From Kitasatospora cineracea (GTDB taxonomy: Bacteria > Actinomycetota > Actinomycetes > Streptomycetales > Streptomycetaceae), in NCBI RefSeq assembly GCF_003751605.1, contig NZ_RJVJ01000001.1, positions 1,984,001 to 2,048,000 on the forward strand: a stretch of DNA of 64,000 nucleotides, written 5' to 3'. Below, one piece after another: positions 9,126-16,823 of the stretch. Position numbers and translations under genes: made by a program. Position 1 is the stretch's first letter; the number at the start of each line of letters is the position of its first letter. The notes under the pieces are model-generated. The model saw only the letters and a program-made list of their open reading frames with translations, had not been told where the DNA came from and did no database searches.

Positions 9126-9563
9126 TCAGTTGACCACGCCGGCGGCGAACGAGCCGTCGCAGACCGGGCGGGCGAAGGAGCGGGCGCGCTGCACGTCGCC
9201 CTGGTACTTCTTCACCGCGGCGCGGCCGAGGTCGCCGGCCAGCGCGCTGCAGTACGGGGTCAGCGTCGGGTTCTCGCGCATGGTGCGTTCGAGCAGGTCG
9301 AGCGCGGTGCCCGGGTTGTGGTTCTTCAGCTCCTCCATCAGGTCCACCCGGAGGGCGTCCTGCGGGGCCATGCCCTGGGTGTTGGGGGCCGTGGAGGTGC
9401 GGCCGATGGTGCCGTCACCGCTGGAGGCCGCCACCACCTGCTGGTCCAGGCCCGTCGGCGGGGCCCACGGGACGCGGGTCACGGCGAGCGTGCCGGTGGT
9501 CACCAGGATCACCGGCAGGGTGAGGGCAACGGTCTGGGCGATGCGGCGCACGAGCTGTTTCAC
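9126..9563 (-). CDS. Hypothetical secreted or membrane-anchored protein
   Basis: A 145-residue protein with an N-terminal hydrophobic segment (VRRIAQTVALTLPVILVTTGTLAV) after a short basic start, consistent with an uncleaved anchor or signal peptide. The extracytoplasmic part is helical, with two Cys (PYCSAL and PVCDGSF) that could form a disulfide. I do not recognise the family. It stands alone between the nucleotidyltransferase and msiK, on the same strand as both. Confidence 0.75.
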   Translation of the reverse strand: MKQLVRRIAQTVALTLPVILVTTGTLAVTRVPWAPPTGLDQQVVAASSGDGTIGRTSTAPNTQGMAPQDALRVDLMEELKNHNPGTALDLLERTMRENPTLTPYCSALAGDLGRAAVKKYQGDVQRARSFARPVCDGSFAAGVVN

Positions 9564-9706
9564 GCACAGGAGAGTAGCGCTGCGTGGCGGTGCGGGCGCG
9601 CCACGTTACCCCATCGAGTGACGGGTGCCCCGTTTTGTTCCGCCATCGGGTTGACGCGGCGGCCTTCGGAGGGCCTTGGAGGGCTCAGGGGCGTTCCGGG
9701 AACGCC

Positions 9707-9742
9707 GGAACCCCCTGCCGACCGCCGTGGGCAGGGGGTTCC
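9707..9742 (-). terminator. msiK terminator hairpin
   Basis: GGAACCCCCTGCC (9707-9719) pairs perfectly with GGCAGGGGGTTCC (9730-9742). It lies 60 bp past the msiK stop on the minus strand. Confidence 0.8.
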
Positions 9743-9800
9743 GTGGAAGAGCGGCTGGACGGGCGCCGCCGTCAGGTGCGGCGCCCCTCCGGTGCTGTCG

Positions 9801-10898
<1,098 letters not shown>

Positions 10899-10984
10899 GA
10901 TGCTTCGCTCCTTCACCGGCAGGAACGTGCCGGACGATCCGAGTAAAGGTGGATGTTCTTCCGCCGCCCCGGCAGGCCCGACCG

Positions 10985-11000
10985 ATTGGTCTGAACCACT
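10985..11000. promoter_or_regulatory. Candidate DasR operator (dre-like) upstream of msiK
   Basis: ATTGGTCTGAACCACT matches the known DasR consensus A(C/G)TGGTCTAGACCA(C/G)T at 13 of 16 positions and keeps the palindromic arms TGGT and ACCA with the 4-nt centre. It is 87-102 bp before msiK. The rest of the 314-bp gap to the tRNA (10899-11212) holds no gene. Confidence 0.5.
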
Positions 11001-11212
11001 GGCGCCGAGTGCGACTCCCCGCGACGCTACCTGGCAGTTCATCCTTTTGTCAGCCCTCTGCCGCCCCCGAGTTGGCATCGATCCGGTCACACCCCCGCCC
11101 CCGACTGTCCCCCCACCACCCCCGCACACCCCCCACAACCCCCCGCATCCCCGAGCCCCCGCCCGGTACACTGCCCACTGGTGCCGCCGTGGATCCTGCG
11201 GACGGCCACCGC

Positions 11213-11286
11213 GCCTCCTTAGCTCAGCTGGCCAGAGCACCGCTCTTGTAAAGCGGGGGTCGTCGGTTCGAACCCGACAGGGGGCT
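11213..11286 (+). tRNA. tRNA-Thr (anticodon TGT)
   Basis: A complete cloverleaf: acceptor GCCTCCT pairs with AGGGGGC (one G-U pair), D-arm GCTC/GAGC, anticodon stem CCGCT/AGCGG with loop CTTGTAA (anticodon TGT at 11247-11249), T-arm GTCGG-TTCGAAC-CCGAC, discriminator T. CCA is not encoded. Its 3' half is duplicated at 12282-12322. Confidence 0.95.
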
Positions 11287-11287
11287 C
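11247..11287 (+). repeat. Proximal attachment-type direct repeat (tRNA-Thr 3' half)
   Basis: The 41 bp from the anticodon to just past the tRNA end are repeated at 12282-12322 with a single G/A difference. A direct repeat of a tRNA 3' half is the usual trace of site-specific integration by a tyrosine recombinase. Confidence 0.85.
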
Positions 11288-11340
11288 AGCGTGCCGCCCC
11301 GGATGAGCTGTAGCTTCGGCCTTCTGGGAGCTTGATCGCC

Positions 11341-11365
11341 GGCCTCGGACCCCTGGTCCGAGGCC
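11341..11365 (+). terminator. tRNA-Thr terminator
   Basis: GGCCTCGGA and TCCGAGGCC form a 9-bp stem followed by GTTTG. It lies 55 bp past the tRNA and has the same position and style as the hairpin at 12353-12383 after the second repeat. Confidence 0.75.
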
Positions 11366-11402
11366 GTTTGCGTGAGCTCCTCCGAGTGCGACCGCCGCTC
11401 GG

Positions 11403-11408
11403 TATGAT
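11403..11408 (+). promoter_or_regulatory. -10 box for a leaderless toxin-antitoxin transcript
   Basis: TATGAT is separated by 7 nt from the ATG at 11416, the spacing expected when transcription starts at the codon itself. No clear -35 is visible. Confidence 0.55.
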
Positions 11409-11415
11409 GTCTGGT

Positions 11416-11691
11416 ATGGCAACGAAGAAGTACACCGTGACGCTGCCCGAGGAACTGGCGGAGGAGATCCGCGCCGAGGTGGGGTCCGGTGGATTCAGCC
11501 GTTATGTCACGCAGGCCATAGAGCGCCAGCGTGAGCGTGACAACCTGCACGAGTTCGTCGGTTGGTGGGAGGGCGAGCACGGCGAGGTGACCGACGCGGA
11601 GTTGGCGCTCGCAGAGGCGGAGCGGCTGGCGCTCCAGCGGCAGCATGCGGAGCGCAAAGCCCGGACTGCGCCCCGTCGCAAGGCGAGTTGA
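11416..11691 (+). CDS. Ribbon-helix-helix type antitoxin (putative)
   Basis: A 91-residue protein. The first 45 residues (KKYTVTLPEELAEEIRAEVG, then FSRYVTQAIERQRER) have the short beta-strand plus two helices of CopG/RHH DNA-binding proteins. The remaining charged helix would neutralise the partner toxin, and the tail is basic. Starts at 11404 and 11407 are in frame, but 11416 fits the -10 box. Its stop overlaps the toxin start (TGATG), the usual antitoxin-first layout. Autoregulation is inferred from the family. Confidence 0.8.
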   Translation: MATKKYTVTLPEELAEEIRAEVGSGGFSRYVTQAIERQRERDNLHEFVGWWEGEHGEVTDAELALAEAERLALQRQHAERKARTAPRRKAS

Positions 11692-12086
11692 TGTCCGAGC
11701 TCGTCTACCTGCTCGACAGTGAAGGCTTGTCACAAGCCGTTCTCGGCCACCGCGCCATGGGCGCCCGGCTCAAGGACGCGGACCGCTCCGGCGTCCGGGT
11801 CATGACCACGTCGATGACGCCCATCGAGGCCCACCACGGGCGCGTCAAGAAGGCCGCGTGGGCATGGACCCTCTCCAGGATCGCAGTCGAACCCGTGACC
11901 CGGGAGATCGCCGGGGAAGCGATCGAACTGTTGGAGGCAGCCGGCCTGCACGGACACAAGTACGCCATCGACGCCGCTCTTGCCGCCGTAGCGCTGCGTC
12001 AGCGGGGTGACGTCACGATCTTCACGTCCGACGAGGAGGACATGCGTCTGCTCTGCGGTGACCGTGTTGTGGTCAAGGGCATCTGA
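11691..12086 (+). CDS. PIN-domain toxin (VapC-like RNase, putative)
   Basis: A 131-residue protein with the spacing of a PIN nuclease: Asp9 (VYLLDSEGL), Glu46 (TPIEAHHG), Asp94 (YAIDAALAA) and Asp114 (FTSDEEDM) form a four-acid metal site. VapC-type toxins cut tRNA or rRNA with magnesium; the target here is unknown. It overlaps the antitoxin by one base. It differs from classical VapC in the sequence round the acids, so assignment is by pattern rather than close similarity. Confidence 0.8.
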   Translation: MSELVYLLDSEGLSQAVLGHRAMGARLKDADRSGVRVMTTSMTPIEAHHGRVKKAAWAWTLSRIAVEPVTREIAGEAIELLEAAGLHGHKYAIDAALAAVALRQRGDVTIFTSDEEDMRLLCGDRVVVKGI

Positions 12087-12281
12087 CGGTGGCATCCGAG
12101 GTGGGCCAGGTCACGGTGGATGCCGTATCGACCGGCCCGCTGAGTGAGCCATGCGTGAGCGGATTGCACAGCAGCAACGCCAGCGGGGCTGGACTGCCGG
12201 AACTTGACGGGTGGTGCCGACCTGCAGGGGCAGCGCCACGCGGCATCAGGTGTCATGCCCCGTCATGATCCGGGTTCGTTC

Positions 12282-12322
12282 TGTAAAGCGGGAGTCGTCG
12301 GTTCGAACCCGACAGGGGGCTC
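12282..12322 (+). repeat. Distal attachment-type repeat (tRNA-Thr 3' half copy)
   Basis: It is identical to 11247-11287 except for G to A at the twelfth base, which falls in the anticodon arm/variable region. It lacks the 5' half and cannot be a functional tRNA. Confidence 0.85.
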
Positions 12323-12352
12323 CGTGAACTGCCTGCGGGTGCTTGGCGCGTG

Positions 12353-12383
12353 AACGGCCCCGAACGATCCGTCCGGGGCCGTT
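12353..12383 (+). terminator. Hairpin after the distal tRNA repeat
   Basis: AACGGCCCCG and CGGGGCCGTT form a 10-bp stem followed by T residues. It may be the original tRNA-Thr terminator, displaced by the island. Confidence 0.7.
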
Positions 12384-12412
12384 TCGTGTCGTGGGGGGCA
12401 GGGGGTAGTGGG

Positions 12413-12676
12413 GGACCAGCGGGCGGCGAGGTGGTAGCCGAGGCCGCCGGTGGTGGCCAGGAGGGCCAGGACGGTCCAGAAGAGGGCGGCGTGGTGCTCG
12501 ATCAGGGAGCCGACCAGGAGGGGGCCGGCGATGGTGGAGAGGGCCCAGGTGAGGTTGAAGAGGGAGAGGTAGCGGCCGCGGGACCCGGGTGGAGCGGCGG
12601 TGGCGGAGATCGCGGTGGCGGCCACCACCCGGCCCTGGCCCGCGAGTTCGGGCAGGCCGAGGGGGAGCCGCAGCCG
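12413..12676 (-). pseudogene. Remnant of an MFS transporter (C-terminal part)
   Basis: About 88 codons read as the end of a major-facilitator exporter: VVAATAISATAAPPGSRGRY, then two hydrophobic helices (NLTWALSTIAGPLLVGSLI and LFWTVLALLATTGGLGYHLA). A complete transporter has about 400 residues; everything upstream is missing and the surrounding frame is not membrane-like. It lies beside the distal att repeat, so loss of the rest may have come with the island. Confidence 0.65.
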
Positions 12677-12814
12677 GGAGGGGGAGTGGGGACGGGGACG
12701 GTCGGGGGTGGTTCGTCCGGCCGGGTCGGTGCTGAGAGGAACTCCGTTGTCACGTCGGGTATTTGGTGCGCGCAGACGGTGCGGTGGCTGAACGGCCCTG
12801 CTGGGCAAGGGGGT

Positions 12815-13483
12815 TCAGCGCAGGTGGGAGGTGTCGTTGTAGAGGTGCATGGCGGCGCGCGGGCCGGTGTGGACCAGGACGGAGAGCGAGGCCGGGGAGA
12901 GGTGCATGGCGTGCGTCGCCTCGGCGGGGGCGGTCAGTGCTCCGGCGATCAGCGTCTTGATCGGCGTGACGTGGCTGACCAGCAGGAGGCGGCGGCCCGG
13001 GTGGCGGGCCAGCAGGGCGTCGCGGGCCGTGGCGGTGCGGGCGGCGACTTCGGCGAGGGACTCGGTGGCGCCGGTGGGCGCCGCCGTCGCGGACGACTGC
13101 CAGGCCCGCAGGTCGGCGGGGTGACGGGTGCGGATCTCGTCCAGGGTGAGGCCCTCCCAGTGCCCGAAGTCGGCTTCCCGCAGGTTGTCCTCGATCTCCA
13201 CGTCCAGCCCGAGCCGTTCGGCCGCGGCCTGTGCGGTCTGCCGGCAGCGGCGCAGCGGGGAGCTGATGACGGCGTGCACGGGTGCCTCGGCGAGCAGGGT
13301 GGAGGCGGCTGCGCGGGCGGCCTGGGCGAGGCCGGTGCCGGAGAGCTCGGGGTCGGTGCCGCCGCTGCCGGAGAACCGGCGGTGCGGGGTCAGTGCGGTC
13401 TCGCCGTGGCGCAGCAGCAGCAGGGTGGTGGGCGGGGTGGGTGCGGCGGGTCCGGTGGCCCGGCCGTCCGGTGCGCTGGTCAT
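12815..13483 (-). CDS. Histidine phosphatase family protein
   Basis: A 222-residue phosphoglycerate-mutase-like phosphatase. The RHGET motif at residues 25-29 carries the phosphorylated His26; RFSGSGGTDPELSGTG, ISSPLRRCRQTA and EADFGHWEGLT follow in family order, and VSHVTPIK gives the second catalytic His. It resembles the acid-phosphatase half of actinobacterial RNase H/phosphatase fusions, but no RNase H domain is present. The substrate is unknown. The start ATG at 13483 has GGAG only 3-4 nt before it. Confidence 0.88.
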   Translation of the reverse strand: MTSAPDGRATGPAAPTPPTTLLLLRHGETALTPHRRFSGSGGTDPELSGTGLAQAARAAASTLLAEAPVHAVISSPLRRCRQTAQAAAERLGLDVEIEDNLREADFGHWEGLTLDEIRTRHPADLRAWQSSATAAPTGATESLAEVAARTATARDALLARHPGRRLLLVSHVTPIKTLIAGALTAPAEATHAMHLSPASLSVLVHTGPRAAMHLYNDTSHLR

Positions 13484-13834
13484 TTCTCCAGCCTAGACCG
13501 GGAGGTCGCGGGAAATGCGGTCCGTGGAAAGTCGGGGGGCGGGGAATCGTGCGGAAACGGTGGACCTGGCGGCCTGTTCGGTGATTCCGTGCACTTCCGG
13601 CAGGACCGGTGTCGAATGCGGCAACTCGGACGTCCGGGAATTCGCCGACCGGGCCACCTCCCCGGCAGGTGGGGTTCCTGTCCGGATCAGGCCAGGCACG
13701 GTCCGGCCAGCGGCATCGGTGGCGAAATCCTTTACGGCCGGGGGACAGTTGGTCGTCGAGCGAATTCGAAGGCCCGGCCGGGGCGGGGATGCGACCGCCA
13801 TTCCGCAACGGCTACAAATCCTCTGGAGAATGCC
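13484..13834 (+). other. Intergenic region upstream of the peptide/RibA operon
   Basis: This 351-bp divergent gap has locally lower GC and no convincing gene. It must hold the operon promoter, but I see no clear -10/-35 pair. TCGAGC and TCGAAG occur 10 bp apart near 13760, which loosely recalls a SARP direct repeat. GGAG at 13825 is the ribosome site of the peptide gene. Confidence 0.4.
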
Positions 13835-14005
13835 ATGAAGAAGACCGGAACCCCCCTCTGGATCGCCGGGATCTCCGCTGTCGCGTCGGTGGTGGTCCTG
13901 CTGTCCGGGGCCCCCGCGCAGGCGGCGGCCGACGAGCCGGCGCGGGAGTCGGTGGTCTGCCCGGCCAGCCTGATGTGGGACGTCGTCGCCGGCGCCTGCC
14001 GCTGA
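13835..14005 (+). CDS. Small secreted peptide with two cysteines, head of the RibA/RibD cluster
   Basis: A 56-residue precursor. It starts MKKTGTPLW, has a hydrophobic core (IAGISAVASVVVLLSGAPAQA) and an Ala-x-Ala cleavage site near residue 30, leaving a mature peptide of about 26 residues. The mature part ends CPASLMWDVVAGACR; the CPxxLxWDxxxxxC pattern resembles the last half of a CBM14/peritrophin chitin-binding fold. GGAG precedes ATG 13835. It is 171 bp ahead of the GTP cyclohydrolase gene on the same strand. It could be an independent secreted factor, a carbohydrate-binding peptide or, less likely given the Sec-type leader, a modified-peptide precursor. Confidence 0.7.
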   Translation: MKKTGTPLWIAGISAVASVVVLLSGAPAQAAADEPARESVVCPASLMWDVVAGACR

Positions 14006-14176
14006 CCGCGGCCACCCCGTACCGAGCCCCACCGCGGCCCGTCGATGCCCACCGCGGCCCTTCGATGCCCGTCGAGGCCCGCCGGGATCCGGTGGTTCCC
14101 CGCCGGAGTCCTGCCGAAGTTCCACCGAAGCCCTGCCGAAGTGTCCGGCGCCAGCCGGCGTGAGAGAGGACGAGCG

Positions 14177-14848
14177 ATGACCGTAGCCGAGACGATGCCC
14201 GCGACCGAGACGGTGTCCGCGAAGATCCGCGCCACCGTGCCCGTACCGATCCACCTGAACAACGGCGACACCGTCGCCGCCCGGCTGCACACCTTCCACG
14301 GCCTGAGCGATCCGGGCGAGCACATAGCGATCACCCTGGGCGAGGACCGCCCGGACCCGGACCCGGTGCCGCTGGTCCGGCTGCACTCCGAGTGCCTGAC
14401 CGGCGACGTGCTGGGCTCGGCGCGCTGCGACTGCGGCCCGCAGCTGCACGAGGCGGTGCGCCGGATCGGCACCACCGGCGGCTGCGTGCTGTACCTGCGC
14501 CAGGAGGGCCGCGGCATCGGCCTGTACAACAAGCTGGACGCCTACCTGCTCCAGGACGCCGGGTACGACACCTACGCGGCGAACGAGGAACTCCAACTCG
14601 CCCCGGACTCCCGGGACTACCGGGCCGCCGCCGAGATGCTCCGGCTGCTCGGCCTGACCCGGATCCGGCTGCTCACCAACAACCCGGAGAAGGCCGCCCA
14701 GCTCGCCCGGTACGGGATCGACGTGGTCGCGGTGGTGCCGACCGGGGTGTTCGTCACCGAGGACAACCGCTTCTACCTGGAGACCAAGGCCCGGGTGACC
14801 CGCCACACGCTGGCCCTCGGCGAGCCGGCCGGCCGGCTCGCGCGCTGA
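14177..14848 (+). CDS. ribA: GTP cyclohydrolase II (cluster paralogue)
   Basis: A 223-residue enzyme that opens the GTP imidazole ring to formate, pyrophosphate and the 2,5-diaminopyrimidinone ribotide. The zinc set is Cys73, Cys84 and Cys86 in [17 protein letters not shown], and RQEGRGIGL (108-116) is the GTP/catalytic loop. Tyr123 in NKLDAY aligns with E. coli Tyr105, so it should make the normal product and not the formyl product reported for Met variants in Streptomyces. It lacks the RibB (DHBP synthase) domain usual in housekeeping RibBA. GAGAGGA precedes ATG 14177. With a RibD paralogue in the same operon, it probably feeds a specialised pyrimidine. Confidence 0.93.
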   Translation: MTVAETMPATETVSAKIRATVPVPIHLNNGDTVAARLHTFHGLSDPGEHIAITLGEDRPDPDPVPLVRLHSECLTGDVLGSARCDCGPQLHEAVRRIGTTGGCVLYLRQEGRGIGLYNKLDAYLLQDAGYDTYAANEELQLAPDSRDYRAAAEMLRLLGLTRIRLLTNNPEKAAQLARYGIDVVAVVPTGVFVTEDNRFYLETKARVTRHTLALGEPAGRLAR

Positions 14849-14907
14849 CCCGCGCCCGCGCCCGCACACACCCGTAACCCGCACCCGCACCCGGCCAGGA
14901 GGACGGC

Positions 14908-14940
14908 ATGAGCCCGGGGCACATCAGGAGGACGGCATGA
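14908..14940 (+). CDS. 10-codon upstream ORF from a duplicated ribosome site
   Basis: The segment AGGAGGACGGCATGAG occurs twice, 29 bp apart. The first copy opens a 10-codon frame (MSPGHIRRTA) whose TGA overlaps the ATG of the next gene (ATGA). Both have near-perfect Shine-Dalgarno sequences. It could boost or couple translation of the reductase gene; the peptide itself is unlikely to act. Confidence 0.5.
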   Translation: MSPGHIRRTA

Positions 14941-15455
14941 GAGCACTGGTATTCATCGGCAGCGAACGCGTGAACTCCTACACGGCGGCACTCGGCCGGG
15001 CGATCGGCGACGCGCTGGGGTCGGCCGGGATGGCGCCCGAGACGGTGCACGCCGGGGGCCCGGAGGCCGCCGACCCGGTCGGGCTGCTCGAGCGGATCGC
15101 CCGGGCGGACGCGGTGGTCCTGGTCTCCCCGGTCTACCACGGCGGCTACTCGGCCCTGCTCAAGGCGGTGCTGGACCGGCTGCCCGGCGACGCGTTCGCC
15201 GACAAGCCGGTCGCGGTCGCCGCGAACGGCAGCGGGCCGCGCACCGGCAACGTGGTGTGCGACCAACTGCGCACGGTGGCAAGGGCGATGGGCGGCTGGG
15301 TGGTGCCCACCCAGACCGCCGGCTGTCCGGACGACTTCCGCACGGTCGGCGGCGCGCCGGTCGGCCCCGGGGCCGAACTGGCCGAGCGGTGCGAGCTGAT
15401 TGCCGGTCAACTGCTGCGGCTGGAAACGGCGTTGCGCACCCCGGCGGGGGTGTAG
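14937..15455 (+). CDS. NAD(P)H-dependent FMN reductase (flavodoxin-like)
   Basis: A 172-residue protein of the SsuE/NAD(P)H:FMN reductase fold. The phosphate loop is GSERVNSYTAALG at residues 8-20, and the flavin-ring loop SPVYHGGYSALLKAVLDR is typical. Such enzymes supply reduced FMN to a partner monooxygenase; the luciferase-like protein three genes on is the obvious partner. AGGAGGA lies 6 nt before ATG 14937. The RibD-like gene begins 3 bp after its stop. Confidence 0.9.
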   Translation: MRALVFIGSERVNSYTAALGRAIGDALGSAGMAPETVHAGGPEAADPVGLLERIARADAVVLVSPVYHGGYSALLKAVLDRLPGDAFADKPVAVAANGSGPRTGNVVCDQLRTVARAMGGWVVPTQTAGCPDDFRTVGGAPVGPGAELAERCELIAGQLLRLETALRTPAGV

Positions 15456-15458
15456 GCG

Positions 15459-16823
15459 GTGCACGGGCAGAGCGGGCGGGAAGCGATGGACCGGCAGGCC
15501 GAACGTGGCCGGCAGGCAGAACGGACCGAGCAGGCAGAACAGGCCGGGCGGGACGGGCAGGTCGAGCGGAAGCCGGCCCGCGAGCGGGCCGAGCGGAGGA
15601 CGGCGCGCGAGCAGGTCGAGCAGCGGGCGATGCGGCGGGCCGTCGAACTGGCCGCCGAACGGCTGGGGTTGACCGGTGCGAACCCCACGGTGGGCTGCGT
15701 CGTCCTGGACGACCGGCTGCGGGTGGTCGGCGAGGGGTCGCACCGGCACGACGGCGAACCGCACGCCGAGGTGGTGGCGCTGGCCGCGGCCGGCACCCGG
15801 GCCCGCGGCGGCACCGCCGTGGTGACCCTCGAACCGTGCGCCCACACCGGCCGCACCGGCCCGTGCACCGAGGCGCTGCGGGCCGCCGGGGTGGCCCGGG
15901 TGGTGTACGCGGTGGCCGACCCGACCTCGCGGGCCGGCGGCGGTGCGGCGGTGCTGGCCGCCGCCGGGATCGCCGTCGAGGGCGGGCTGCTGGCCGCCGA
16001 GGCGACCCGGGCGAACCGGTACTGGCTGACCAACGCCACCCGGCTCCGGCCCTGGGTGACCTGGAAGTTCGGGGCCACCCTGGACGGCCGGATCGCCGCC
16101 GCCGACGGCAGTTCGCGCTGGATCACCTCCGCCGCGGCCCGCGCCGACGCCCACCTGTTGCGGGCCCGGCACGGCGCGGTGCTGGTCGGCGCGGGCACCG
16201 TCCGCACCGACGACCCGCACCTGGGCGTCCGGCACGGCGTGGCCGGACCCGCCCCGGTGCGGGTGGTGGTGGCCGCCGACCCGTCCCGGCTGCCCGCGAC
16301 GGCCCGGGTGTTCGACGGGTCGGCCCGGACGCTGCTGGCCGTCCCGGAACGGTTCGCCCGGGCCGCCGCCCCACCCGGCGCCGAACTGCTCCCGATCGGC
16401 CCGCCCGACAGCCCGCCCGACGACCCGTCAGCCGCGTCGGACGGCGGGTCGGACGGCGGGTCGGACGGCGGGCAGGTCGACCCGCGGGCGCTGCTTTCCG
16501 CCCTGCTCGGCCTGGGCATCCGCTCCGTGCTGGTCGAGGGCGGCCCGCGCACCGCGGCCCGGCTGCTGGCCGCCGGCTGCGTGGACGAGGCGGTGGGCCA
16601 CCTGGCCCCGGCGCTGCTCGGCGCCGGGCCCGCGCTGCTCGGCGACCTCGGCATCGCCACCATCGGCGGGGCGCTGCGCTGGGAGTTCCGGGCGGCCGAA
16701 CCGGTCGGGCCGGACCTGCGGGTCTCCGTCGTCCCGGTCCCCGACCTGCCGGTCCCCGACCTGCCGGGCGAGGGCGCCCCGGGCGAAGGCGCCCTGGTCG
16801 GCGCCGGGGGGTGGACGGCATGA
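15459..16823 (+). CDS. ribD: RibD-like pyrimidine deaminase/reductase (cluster paralogue)
   Basis: A bifunctional protein of up to 454 residues. The deaminase domain has PHAEVVAL (His102, Glu104) and EPCAHTGRTGPC (Cys127, Cys136), the zinc and catalytic residues. The reductase domain begins WVTWKFGATLDGRIAAADGSSRWIT and ends in VLVEGGPRTAARLL. Together they would turn the RibA product into the aminouracil ribitol phosphate. A Pro/Asp/Gly insert with a repeated SDGG unit lies near residue 325. The first 57 residues are a charged, non-homologous arm, so ATG 15486 or 15630 may be the true start. Its stop overlaps the next ATG (ATGA). Confidence 0.9.
   Translation: MHGQSGREAMDRQAERGRQAERTEQAEQAGRDGQVERKPARERAERRTAREQVEQRAMRRAVELAAERLGLTGANPTVGCVVLDDRLRVVGEGSHRHDGEPHAEVVALAAAGTRARGGTAVVTLEPCAHTGRTGPCTEALRAAGVARVVYAVADPTSRAGGGAAVLAAAGIAVEGGLLAAEATRANRYWLTNATRLRPWVTWKFGATLDGRIAAADGSSRWITSAAARADAHLLRARHGAVLVGAGTVRTDDPHLGVRHGVAGPAPVRVVVAADPSRLPATARVFDGSARTLLAVPERFARAAAPPGAELLPIGPPDSPPDDPSAASDGGSDGGSDGGQVDPRALLSALLGLGIRSVLVEGGPRTAARLLAAGCVDEAVGHLAPALLGAGPALLGDLGIATIGGALRWEFRAAEPVGPDLRVSVVPVPDLPVPDLPGEGAPGEGALVGAGGWTA

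Larger units (their letters stand above)
11247..12322 (+). mobile_element. Residual tRNA-Thr-integrated mini-island carrying a toxin-antitoxin pair
   Basis: The two 41-bp repeats bracket 994 bp that hold a terminator, a two-gene toxin-antitoxin operon and about 195 bp without a gene. No integrase, excisionase or transfer gene remains. The simplest reading is a genomic island that decayed to its att sites and the addiction module. A simple tandem duplication of the tRNA end is the alternative. Confidence 0.65.

Noticed and set aside
12282..12322. Second tRNA-Thr gene
   Set aside because: Only the 3' half is present; acceptor 5' strand and D-arm are missing.
13487..13502. DasR-like half-site (CCTAGACC) beside the histidine phosphatase start
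   Set aside because: Only one arm fits; the TGGT arm is absent, so it is below the standard used for the other two sites.
13835..14005. Lanthipeptide or lasso peptide precursor
   Set aside because: The leader is a Sec signal peptide, and no LanM/LanC, lasso cyclase, YcaO or radical SAM gene is nearby.
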